From assembly GCA_003508605.1 (NCBI GenBank), contig DNUB01000225.1, positions 1-5,062 on the forward strand: a stretch of DNA of 5,062 nucleotides, in the 5' to 3' direction. Position numbers and translations under genes: made by a program. This document shows, one piece after another, positions 1 to 5,062 of the stretch; position 1 is the stretch's first letter, and each line of letters begins with the position of its first letter. The notes beneath the pieces are model-generated. The model was not told where the DNA came from. It saw only the letters and a list, made by a program, of their open reading frames with translations, and searched no databases. This stretch comes from Oscillospiraceae bacterium. GTDB taxonomy: Bacteria; Bacillota; Clostridia; Oscillospirales; Ruminococcaceae.

Positions 1-155
1 GGGACATCGGATTTTGATTATACTGAATCCTTTTTAAAATGCGGGATCGGTGTTCCGGTGCAGTTCTTTTTTTAGCTGCGGTTTTATGTCTTAAAAAGAT
101 CGGTATCAGCGTCCGTTTATAACATCAGAGCATACAACTCTATTTTATCTTATGT

Positions 156-184
156 ATTATAGCACATCAAAAACATTTTGTCAA
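156..184 (-). promoter_or_regulatory. Leftward sigma-A promoter, consensus
   Basis: Read on the minus strand, a perfect -35 TTGACA (179-184) is followed after exactly 17 bases by a perfect -10 TATAAT (156-161). The -10 is preceded by TG one base away, giving an extended -10. Transcription would begin near base 149 and run off the left edge. It is the best promoter in the window by sequence, so the gene or RNA to the left is probably well expressed or tightly controlled by a repressor. No start codon with a ribosome binding site follows within the window. Confidence 0.75.
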
Positions 185-217
185 ACTTGAAACGGAGTTT
201 TTTCGGCTGAAATATAC

Positions 218-228
218 GCTGCGGCAGC
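218..228. promoter_or_regulatory. Palindrome between divergent promoters, possible operator
   Basis: GCTGC and GCAGC flank a single central G, forming a perfect 11-base inverted repeat. It lies between the -35 of the leftward promoter (179-184) and the -35 of the rightward promoter (256-261), a usual place for a regulator that serves both genes. It is short enough to occur by chance, the flanks are not symmetrical, and no regulator gene is present in the window, so the role is only a suggestion. Confidence 0.2.
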
Positions 229-255
229 AAATATCGAACAAAATCCAAAAAGATA

Positions 256-284
256 TTGAAAAAAAGCAATAATTCTGATAAGAT
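256..284 (+). promoter_or_regulatory. Candidate promoter of the fucosidase operon
   Basis: TTGAAA (256-261) is followed after 17 bases by TAAGAT (279-284), with TG one base before the -10 hexamer (extended -10). The -35 matches consensus at 5 of 6 positions and the -10 at 4 of 6. A start near 291 would leave about 240 nt of untranslated leader before the fucosidase ATG at 530. I saw no better-spaced promoter closer to the gene, but AT-rich DNA gives such matches by chance. Confidence 0.45.
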
Positions 285-309
285 AAAGTTAACATATTCA
301 CGGAAGGTA

Positions 310-341
310 GGCGGTTCTTCTCCAAAAAGAACGGAACCGCC
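310..341 (+). promoter_or_regulatory. Stem-loop in the fucosidase leader
   Basis: GGCGGTTC (310-317) pairs perfectly with GAACCGCC (334-341). The stem continues, past a two-base CG bulge, with TTCT (318-321) against AGAA (328-331), closing a loop CCAAAA. No run of T follows, so it is not a classical terminator. A smaller stem, CGCCG (391-395) with CGGCG (410-414), lies further downstream in the same leader. I recognise no known riboswitch signature. The structure could be an mRNA stabiliser or part of an uncharacterised leader. Confidence 0.4.
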
Positions 342-529
342 CTGACGGGAAGCTCTGAAAGCCCTGTGAAAAGCAAAAACGGACAGAGTGCGCCGGATAG
401 GAGTAAAAACGGCGAAGTCGTGCTGACCTGTCGAGACGGATTGACGAAGCCGCAATGTTCGTTTTGACTCACAAGGAAATTTAGTCTCTAAAACAAGACG
501 ACGCAATAAATCTTTGGAGGAAAAATATT

Positions 530-2005
530 ATGTATGATCTGACGCCTTATCTCAGGAAAATCAACGATGTAATAAGCAAAGGTCCTTACACCGACGATTG
601 GCATTCCCTGTCCCGATATCGGGTTCCCCAATGGTACCGAAACGCCAAATTCGGGATATTTATCCATTGGGGCTTATTTACCGTGCCGGAATTTGCCAAC
701 GAGTGGTATCCCCGCAATATGTATCAGAAGGGCAGTGCCGAATACCTTCATCATATTGAAAAATACGGCGAGCACAGCAAATTCGGGTACAAGGATTTTA
801 TACCCATGTTCGGGGCGGAAAAATTCTGTCCCCATGAGTGGGCGGAGCTTTTTCAGGCGGCGGGAGCAAAATATGCGGTTCCCGTAGCCGAACACCACGA
901 CGGATTTCAGATGTACAAAAGCGAAATATCTCACTGGAACGCTTATGAAAAAGGACCGTGCCGCGACGTTCTGGGCGAGCTGAAAACCGCCTGCGAGTCC
1001 AAGGGAATCGTTACGGGCGCATCGTCACACCGTGCGGAGCACTGGTTCTTTTTGGACGGCGGCAAGAGCTTTGACAGCGATATCAAAGAGCCGCTGCGGC
1101 GGGGCGATCTGTACTGGCCCTCAATGCCTGCGGGGGAGCTTCATGATATGTTCAGCAAGCCCGAGCCCACCGAAGAATATTTGCAGGATTGGTTAGTGAG
1201 AACCTGCGAGATCGCAGATAATTACCGTCCCGGAATCATTTACTTTGACTGGTGGATACAGCATTCGGCATTCAAGCCCTATCTTAAAAAATTTGCCGCA
1301 TACTATTATAACCGTGCCGCCGAATGGGGAACGGAGGTTGTTATAAATTACAAGCACGACAGCTTTATGTTCGGAGCCGCCGTACCCGATGTGGAAAGAG
1401 GTCAGTTTGCGGAAAGAAAGCCCTTTTTCTGGCAGACCGACACCTCGGTCGCCCTTAATTCCTGGTGCTATACCGAAAACAACGCTTACCGCAGCCCGGA
1501 GGATTTAGTCTGCGATCTGGCCGACATTGTAAGCAAAAACGGCTGTCTTCTTCTGAATATCGGACCGAAGGCGGACGGAAGCATTCCCGAAAAGGATAAA
1601 AGCATTCTGCTCGATATAGGAAAATGGCTTAAGATAAACGGGGAGGCGATCTACGGAACGAGACTTTGGAGAAGGTCGGCGGAGGGTCCCACGGAGATAC
1701 CCGAGGGTCAGTTTACCGACGGAATAAAGAAAAATTTCACATCGCAGGATATACGCTTCACCATGTCGCAGGGATATTTATACGCCATAGTATTGAAGCA
1801 CAGCGAAAACGGCGAATACCTTATAACCTCGCTTGACGCCCGAAACGCTTCGCAAAGAGATAATTTCAGCGGTATCGTCAAAAACGTATCCGTACTGGGA
1901 ACGGACGGGAAGCCGTCATGGGAGCGCAGAGAAAACGGACTTTTTATACATACCGATTATAAAAACGGCGGGTATCCCATCGTATTCAAGATAGATATCG
2001 ATTAA
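530..2005 (+). CDS. Alpha-L-fucosidase, glycoside hydrolase family 29
   Basis: This 491-residue protein is a GH29 retaining alpha-L-fucosidase that removes terminal alpha-linked L-fucose from glycans. The family signatures are clear in the N-terminal (beta/alpha)8 catalytic domain (about residues 25-380): FGIFIHWGLF at 41-50, FANEWYPRNMY at 55-65, AEHHDGFQMY at 120-129 with the His pair H122/H123, and KNGCLLLNIGPKADG at 336-350. D240 in IIYFDWW is the expected nucleophile; E289 in PDVERG is a candidate acid/base, which is less certain because that residue varies within the family. About 110 C-terminal residues should form the usual beta-sandwich. No signal peptide or membrane anchor is visible, so the enzyme probably acts in the cytoplasm on imported fucosylated oligosaccharides. 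The ATG at 530 has GGAGG at 516-520, nine bases upstream. Length is normal for the family. It is followed after 20 nt by a membrane protein gene, so the two are likely an operon. Linkage specificity cannot be read from the sequence. Confidence 0.95.
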   Translation: MYDLTPYLRKINDVISKGPYTDDWHSLSRYRVPQWYRNAKFGIFIHWGLFTVPEFANEWYPRNMYQKGSAEYLHHIEKYGEHSKFGYKDFIPMFGAEKFCPHEWAELFQAAGAKYAVPVAEHHDGFQMYKSEISHWNAYEKGPCRDVLGELKTACESKGIVTGASSHRAEHWFFLDGGKSFDSDIKEPLRRGDLYWPSMPAGELHDMFSKPEPTEEYLQDWLVRTCEIADNYRPGIIYFDWWIQHSAFKPYLKKFAAYYYNRAAEWGTEVVINYKHDSFMFGAAVPDVERGQFAERKPFFWQTDTSVALNSWCYTENNAYRSPEDLVCDLADIVSKNGCLLLNIGPKADGSIPEKDKSILLDIGKWLKINGEAIYGTRLWRRSAEGPTEIPEGQFTDGIKKNFTSQDIRFTMSQGYLYAIVLKHSENGEYLITSLDARNASQRDNFSGIVKNVSVLGTDGKPSWERRENGLFIHTDYKNGGYPIVFKIDID

Positions 2006-2025
2006 CGCTTCAAAGGAGATCTGCA

Positions 2026-2877
2026 ATGCTGTTAATGTTGGCGGTAGTCGCCCTGTACACCGTCTGCTCTCTGAACGATAAATATGCGGTCAGCAAGGCA
2101 AAGCTGAACGGTCCCCGACTGACCTTTTTAATGGCGGCGGGAACCGCTCCCTTTCTTGCCCTTATGCTGCCCTTTTCGGACACGACCCTTGTATTTTCGC
2201 CCTGGATTTTCGTATTTATAATTCTTATTGCAGCCGTCAAATATCTTGAATTTTCAATGAGTGCGAAAATCCTTAAGCAGATGTCGGTTTTTGAATTAAA
2301 GGCCTGGCTGGGGCTTACTATTTTTATGTCATATTTCACCGATCTGGCGGCGGATATGGGAAGCGTAAGCCTGCCCAAAATACTTTGTATTGCGGTAACT
2401 GTGGCGGGACTTGTTTTTATTGCAAAATCGGGCAGACAAAAGGTAGATTACAAAAAAATTGCCATACCTCTGGCGATATATATTTTCGCAAAATTCGGCT
2501 ACGGCTTTGTGATACAGGCGGCGGGAAAATACATATCCTCTGCGCTTACGGTATTTTTTGCCTTCGTGCTTCTCGCACTGGTTCTGATCCCTGCCGCTAA
2601 GCCCTTGTCCATCGCTTCGGACAGTCCCGAGGGGAAAAAGGGCGTGTTTTTGGTTATTATCTGCAAGCTGCCCAACGCTTTGGGGCTTTTGTGCGAAAAT
2701 GCGGTTGCGGCGGAGAGTCTTACCAATTACGCATTTATACAGCCCATGATACTTATTGTCGTTCTTTTGCTGGATTTTTTGAAAAAAAGCACAAGGCCTA
2801 CCGGTCTGAACCTTGCGGGAAGCGTTATTACCGTTATCGGAATATTGGGCTTTCAGATGGCGGAGATTTTTTTATGA
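2026..2877 (+). CDS. Ten-helix membrane protein, DMT/EamA-like transporter
   Basis: This 283-residue protein is almost entirely hydrophobic, with about ten predicted membrane helices (roughly residues 1-15, 32-50, 58-78, 88-108, 117-134, 145-166, 170-192, 205-225, 235-252 and 259-278). Basic loops such as KSGRQKVDYKK lie between helices 5 and 6. Size, helix count and apparent division into two five-helix halves fit the drug/metabolite transporter superfamily (EamA-like permeases), but I recognise no substrate-specific motif. It may move a sugar, a sugar product or an unrelated metabolite. The start at 2026 is supported by AAGGAG at 2013-2018, seven bases upstream; a second ATG at 2035 is too far from it. 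The 20-nt gap after the fucosidase stop, with no promoter in it, indicates one transcript. The link to fucose rests only on gene order. Confidence 0.75.
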   Translation: MLLMLAVVALYTVCSLNDKYAVSKAKLNGPRLTFLMAAGTAPFLALMLPFSDTTLVFSPWIFVFIILIAAVKYLEFSMSAKILKQMSVFELKAWLGLTIFMSYFTDLAADMGSVSLPKILCIAVTVAGLVFIAKSGRQKVDYKKIAIPLAIYIFAKFGYGFVIQAAGKYISSALTVFFAFVLLALVLIPAAKPLSIASDSPEGKKGVFLVIICKLPNALGLLCENAVAAESLTNYAFIQPMILIVVLLLDFLKKSTRPTGLNLAGSVITVIGILGFQMAEIFL

Positions 2878-2927
2878 CGCAGTAATACTAAATTTCAATA
2901 AAAATCAAACAAATACGCCGACCGGAA

Positions 2928-2966
2928 CGTCCCTGCCCTGCGTCAGAACGACGGGGGGCAGGGACG
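2928..2966. repeat. Intergenic inverted repeat (strong hairpin)
   Basis: CGTCCCTGCCC (2928-2938) is the exact reverse complement of GGGCAGGGACG (2956-2966). Inside, CGTC (2941-2944) pairs with GACG (2950-2953) around the loop AGAAC, so nearly the whole 39-base segment folds on itself. It stands between two convergent genes, directly before the terminator hairpin. It lacks a T run on the + side (CCGCAAAAATG follows), and on the minus side the run comes only after some 20 bases. It may be an mRNA 3'-end stabiliser or one copy of an interspersed palindromic element. Confidence 0.55.
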
Positions 2967-2970
2967 CCGC

Positions 2971-3020
2971 AAAAATGACCGCCGAAGCTCCCCGGAGCCT
3001 TGGGCGGTCTAAAACTTTTT
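2971..3020. terminator. Bidirectional intrinsic terminator
   Basis: GACCGCC (2977-2983) pairs with GGCGGTC (3003-3009). After a G/G mismatch the stem continues with AAGCTC (2985-2990) against GAGCCTT (2995-3001, one bulged C), closing the loop CCCG. On the minus strand, five T bases begin one base after the stem (complement of 2971-2975), a good terminator 16 nt after the DUF4261-like gene's stop. On the plus strand a five-T run (3016-3020) follows six bases after the stem, a weaker fit for the fucosidase operon. Its position between two converging units fits a shared terminator. Confidence 0.8.
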
Positions 3021-3025
3021 CATTC

Positions 3026-4120
3026 TCAGAACCCGATCTTCAGGCTGTCACCCTCGACGGCGGCTCCTCTGCTTTTGGTAATGGGCAGCTTTTGCTCATT
3101 GGTAAAGCCAATCGTTTCTCCGTCCTGCAAAACAACGTCCTGATCTACAACGTAATTTGCAACATCGGTGAGGAAATCCCCTACCTCGCTTGCAGGCTGC
3201 TTGCTGTCTATAACCTCTATTTCATCATAGCCCAAGCTGCGAAGTCCGTTGGTATAGCCGCATATTCCGTTTTTCCCATGGTACAGTCCGAACCATACAA
3301 GGTTAAACAATGGGAATAAGTCATCCTTTATCATATCCGCAAAATTAAGGTAAAATTCGGGTTCGTACACCGTTCCGTTGGCATAAACGCCCAAAACTCC
3401 CTTTTGCTTGCAGCAGGCAGCCGTAACCTTTACCGAAAGCTCGCCCGCTTCTTTTACGGACATTGTTTTTCCGAAAACAGATACCAATAAATGAGCCTTG
3501 TGACGCTTTGAAACCTCCGCCGCTTCGGGCCAGCGGAAATTACTTTTTGCATGATAAACGATTTCTTCCTCTGGAATTGCCCCCTGCATAAGAGAAACAG
3601 CAACAAATCCGCCGCCATAGCTTATTACCGCCATGTCGCCGCCCTCTTCTTCCTCCTCTTCCTCTTTGTCCGCATAATCGTCCTCAACCTGCCACTCATC
3701 CTTTAAGGTGCAAAGAAAAGCTTCTTTATCAAACGTGCTTTCCTCTAAAAGAACAAAGCCTACAAAAGTGCCGGGGGACTGCCTTTTTTCCTCCTCCTGC
3801 TCCGCCTGCTCCTTCCAATAGGATTTAACATATTCTATAAGCTTGACGGCGTCCTCTTCCGCAGTACGCTCCCTGTACTCCTCCATCTCGCTGAAGGTAT
3901 GACCGCAGTTTTCAAGAGAATCCTCCTCGTATCCGCCGCATACGCCCAACAGCCACTTTCCCCGCAGAGTTTTTTTATATTTGAAAATATAGTAGTGAAG
4001 CTCCTCATAATCAAATTCCTTGGCAAGCTCTATCTTTGCGGGTTCTTTCCCCAGCTCCTGAGGGTGGGCAAGCCAGCTCGTCATCTCGTTTAATGCGCTT
4101 TCATACTGATTTTGGTTCAT
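3026..4120 (-). CDS. DUF4261-like protein of unknown function
   Basis: A 364-residue soluble protein whose function is unknown. I recognise it as resembling Firmicutes proteins carrying the DUF4261 domain. The N-terminal part (about 1-115) holds the motif LHYYIFKYKK (41-50) followed by GKWLLGVCGGYEEDSLENCG (54-73). The middle begins GFVLLEE (121-127), has a run of seven Glu after DK at 153-159, then MAVISYGGGFVAVSLM (163-178) and HKAHLLVSVFG (207-217). The C-terminal part has YTNGLRSLGYDEIEVID (289-305), the stretch I associate with DUF4261. No signal peptide or membrane helix is seen. The ATG at 4118-4120 is supported by AAGGAG at 4127-4132, six bases upstream. It lies 95 nt downstream of pyrE on the same strand without a convincing promoter of its own and ends 16 nt before a good terminator, so it is probably the last gene of the pyrE transcript. 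A role in pyrimidine metabolism is not implied. Confidence 0.8.
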   Translation of the reverse strand: MNQNQYESALNEMTSWLAHPQELGKEPAKIELAKEFDYEELHYYIFKYKKTLRGKWLLGVCGGYEEDSLENCGHTFSEMEEYRERTAEEDAVKLIEYVKSYWKEQAEQEEEKRQSPGTFVGFVLLEESTFDKEAFLCTLKDEWQVEDDYADKEEEEEEEGGDMAVISYGGGFVAVSLMQGAIPEEEIVYHAKSNFRWPEAAEVSKRHKAHLLVSVFGKTMSVKEAGELSVKVTAACCKQKGVLGVYANGTVYEPEFYLNFADMIKDDLFPLFNLVWFGLYHGKNGICGYTNGLRSLGYDEIEVIDSKQPASEVGDFLTDVANYVVDQDVVLQDGETIGFTNEQKLPITKSRGAAVEGDSLKIGF

Positions 4121-4149
4121 AATAAGCTCCTTAAAATATGTTTAAATTT

Positions 4150-4196
4150 AGGGCTTGCTTGAAAATCGGCGTTTCCTCCGTTTTCAAACAAGCCCT
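4150..4196 (-). other. Long imperfect hairpin between pyrE and the DUF4261-like gene
   Basis: AGGGCTTG (4150-4157) pairs with CAAGCCCT (4189-4196). After one C/A mismatch, TTGAAAA (4159-4165) pairs with TTTTCAA (4181-4187), and CGG (4167-4169) pairs with CCG (4178-4180) near the loop. The stem thus has about 18 pairs. In the direction of transcription it starts 19 nt after the pyrE stop. The bases that follow (TAAATTTAAACATATTTT) are AT-rich but not a proper U run, so it may act as a weak or partial terminator that lowers expression of the downstream gene, or as an mRNA processing or stabilising element. Confidence 0.6.
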
Positions 4197-4215
4197 GCAA
4201 AATTACAGACCCGTG

Positions 4216-4872
4216 TTAATCCACACCGTACTGTTTTCTGTACTCATACATGGCGGGCAGATATTCCTTGCCCTCAACAACGCCCTTTTCCATAGCATCG
4301 ATAATATCCTTAATGGTAACTATGGAGTAAACCTTTATGCCGAAATCCCGGTAAACCTCCTGAACGGCCGAAAGATCGCTGTTAAGACCCTTTTCCATTC
4401 TGTCGACGGTAATAACCATTCCCGTGATCTTAACGTCGGCGGCGTCCCGAAGCTTGGGCAAAACCTCCCGCAATGCCTTGCCGCTGGTCATTACATCTTC
4501 TATAATAATGATCCTGTCGTTATTTTCAGGCTGTTTTCCCACAAACATACCGCCTTCGCCGTGATCCTTAACTTCCTTTCGGTCAAAGCAGTAGTAAAAA
4601 TTTTCTCCGTACTTGCTGTACATTGCGGAAACTGCGCTTACCGCCAAAGGCAGACCCTTATAGGCGGGACCGAAAAGCACGTCGCCCTCTATGCCGTTTT
4701 CCTTGATGCAGTCGGCGTAAAATCCGCCTAATCTTGCAATCTGAGCTCCCGTCATATATTTTCCCGCATTTATGAAATAAGGGGCTTTTCTCCCGCTTTT
4801 CAGAGTGAAGTCTCCAAAGGTAAGAACGTCGCTTTCGATCATAAATTTAATGAATTGTTCTTTATAAGTCAT
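4216..4872 (-). CDS. pyrE: Orotate phosphoribosyltransferase
   Basis: This enzyme joins orotate to PRPP to make orotidine 5'-monophosphate, the fifth step of de novo UMP synthesis in the cytoplasm. The 218-residue product has the family features in order: FTLKSGRKAPYF (22-33) for substrate binding, GPAYKG (68-73), the flexible catalytic loop FDRKEVKDHGEGG (96-108), and the PRPP-binding signature IIIIEDVMTSGKA (121-133). The length is normal for bacterial PyrE, which usually acts as a dimer. The start at 4872 is preferred over an in-frame ATG at 4917 because it has a near-perfect AAGGAGGA at 4878-4885, whereas the earlier ATG would lie upstream of the predicted transcription start. Its promoter overlaps the end of the upstream gene. 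No terminator-type attenuator fits in the roughly 30-nt leader, so regulation by leader attenuation is not apparent. Confidence 0.96.
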   Translation of the reverse strand: MTYKEQFIKFMIESDVLTFGDFTLKSGRKAPYFINAGKYMTGAQIARLGGFYADCIKENGIEGDVLFGPAYKGLPLAVSAVSAMYSKYGENFYYCFDRKEVKDHGEGGMFVGKQPENNDRIIIIEDVMTSGKALREVLPKLRDAADVKITGMVITVDRMEKGLNSDLSAVQEVYRDFGIKVYSIVTIKDIIDAMEKGVVEGKEYLPAMYEYRKQYGVD

Positions 4873-4877
4873 TTTTT

Positions 4878-4885
4878 TCCTCCTT
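4878..4885 (-). promoter_or_regulatory. Ribosome binding site deciding the pyrE start
   Basis: On the minus strand AAGGAGGA ends five bases before the ATG at 4870-4872. It matches the 16S anti-Shine-Dalgarno sequence almost fully and fixes the start at residue MTYKEQF rather than at the in-frame ATG 45 bases upstream, which has no comparable site. Confidence 0.9.
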
Positions 4886-4907
4886 AAGATTCTTTTATTG
4901 CAGTAAT

Positions 4908-4936
4908 ATTTTACCACAGTCTTATCTTTTTTTCAA
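4908..4936 (-). promoter_or_regulatory. pyrE promoter, overlapping the end of the upstream gene
   Basis: On the minus strand TTGAAA (4931-4936) is followed after 17 bases by TAAAAT (4908-4913), with TG one base before the -10 (extended -10). The -35 and -10 each match 5 of 6 consensus positions. The start would fall near 4901, giving a leader of about 29 nt. The -35 lies on the Leu-Lys codons and the spacer on the last two sense codons and stop of the upstream gene, so pyrE can be transcribed independently of it. Confidence 0.8.
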
Positions 4937-5062
4937 GCGGCGGGGGGAACTGCGTTTGGCTTTTTTCACTGCGTTTGGCTTTTTTACTGCGTTGGCTTTT
5001 TTCACTGCGTTTGGCTTTTTGGGATTTTTACGTCCTGTGGGCGCACCGCTGCCTTTTCCGTT
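4922..5062 (-). CDS. 3' end of an unidentified gene, lysine-rich repeat tail
   Basis: The last 46 codons of a gene that enters from the right edge, read in the only minus frame without early stops and ending in TAA at 4922-4924. The product tail has 18 Lys/Arg residues and no Asp or Glu. It contains the repeats KKPNAV, KKANAV and KKPNAV, then KKAKRSS, and ends PRRLKKR. These come from an 18-19 bp DNA repeat whose copies carry different small indels that largely keep the frame, which argues for translation. Such basic disordered tails occur on RNA-binding proteins such as RNA helicases, ribonuclease R and rRNA pseudouridine synthases, but the catalytic part is outside the window and I cannot name the protein. 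The stop is 49 nt from the pyrE start, so read-through into pyrE is possible in addition to pyrE's own promoter. Confidence 0.7.
   Translation of the reverse strand, partial: NGKGSGAPTGRKNPKKPNAVKKANAVKKPNAVKKAKRSSPRRLKKR
4949..5020. repeat. Four-copy tandem repeat of 17-19 bp
   Basis: On the + strand the unit ACTGCGTTTGGCTTTTTTC occurs four times, beginning at 4949, 4968, 4986 and 5004. Copy 1 is complete (19 bp). Copy 2 lacks the final C, copy 3 lacks one T of the GTTTGG run, and copy 4 ends after five Ts where the repeat stops. Read on the minus strand, the array encodes the basic tail of the gene at the right edge. Homopolymer runs make it prone to slippage. Confidence 0.9.

Larger units (their letters stand above)
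1..529. other. Intergenic/regulatory region left of the fucosidase gene
   Basis: No convincing gene is visible in these 529 bases. A + frame is open from base 1 to a TAG at 73-75 (24 codons, ending VPVQFFF) and could be the 3' end of a gene entering from the left, but nothing supports it beyond the absence of stops. On the minus strand two overlapping frames are open between about 150 and 506, but their only starts are TTG and GTG codons without a ribosome binding site, and both run through the leftward promoter. What can be supported is regulatory: two divergent promoter-like sequences, a palindrome between them, and a long leader before the fucosidase gene, each listed separately. The leftward transcript would cross the remaining 149 bases without a usable start codon except an ATG at 5-7, so its product lies mostly outside the window or it is a non-coding RNA. 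Confidence 0.6.

Noticed and set aside
8..35. Possible + strand terminator (GGATT...AATCC followed by TTTTT)
   Set aside because: The stem has only five or six pairs with a loop of about ten bases and low GC, too weak to support.
187..200. Possible catabolite-response (cre) site near TGAAACGG
   Set aside because: The spacing of the central CG is off by one base relative to the consensus and the second half-site is missing.
150..506. Two overlapping minus-strand open frames (118 and 101 codons) left of the fucosidase gene
   Set aside because: They start at TTG and GTG codons without ribosome binding sites, their products show no recognisable family features, and both run across a consensus promoter reading the same way.
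2813..3319. 168-codon + frame across the intergenic region
   Set aside because: It starts inside the membrane protein gene, crosses two strong hairpins and a terminator, and continues antisense to the DUF4261-like gene.
4138..4731. 197-codon + frame antisense to pyrE
   Set aside because: It is the complement of a clearly conserved pyrE coding sequence and the intergenic hairpin, with no ribosome binding site or family features.
4873..4917. Fifteen-residue N-terminal extension of PyrE from an ATG at 4917
   Set aside because: That ATG overlaps the promoter region upstream of the predicted transcription start, lacks a ribosome binding site, and PyrE proteins normally begin near the MTYKEQF position.
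4949..5020. Repeat array considered as a CRISPR or an iteron origin
   Set aside because: The units are directly adjacent with no spacers, are rich in homopolymers, and encode part of an open reading frame.

Overview
The window looks like chromosomal DNA of a Gram-positive, low-to-mid GC anaerobe of the Clostridia (Oscillospirales/Ruminococcaceae-like, probably a gut commensal). The clues are strong AGGAGG-type ribosome binding sites, near-consensus sigma-A promoters, moderate GC, an intracellular GH29 fucosidase without a signal peptide, and a DUF4261-type protein. The assignment is an inference from style and gene families only.

Layout, left to right. Bases 1-529 hold no convincing gene but carry what look like divergent promoters: an essentially perfect sigma-A promoter pointing left (156-184) and a weaker one pointing right (256-284), with an 11-bp palindrome between them (218-228). 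The rightward promoter would give the fucosidase a leader of about 240 nt containing a strong stem-loop (310-341). Next comes a two-gene rightward operon: a GH29 alpha-L-fucosidase (530-2005) and, 20 nt later, a ten-helix DMT/EamA-like membrane protein (2026-2877). It ends in an intergenic stretch with two hairpins; the second (2977-3009) looks like a terminator that works for both converging units.

The right half is read leftward. At the window edge is the 3' end of an unidentified gene (4922-5062) encoding a very basic, lysine-rich tail built on an 18-19 bp tandem repeat. The pyrE promoter (-35 TTGAAA, -10 TAAAAT) overlaps the last codons and stop of that gene. pyrE (orotate phosphoribosyltransferase, 4216-4872) follows, then after 95 nt containing a long imperfect hairpin a DUF4261-like protein of unknown function (3026-4120), which is probably cotranscribed with pyrE.

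Functionally there are two unrelated units: a sugar-scavenging pair (release of L-fucose from imported fucosylated glycans plus an unassigned small-molecule transporter), and a pyrimidine-biosynthesis gene with an uncharacterised partner. No mobile element, CRISPR array, tRNA or rRNA is visible. The least explained parts are the left regulatory region and leader, the repeat-built protein tail with frame-preserving indels, and the intergenic hairpins.
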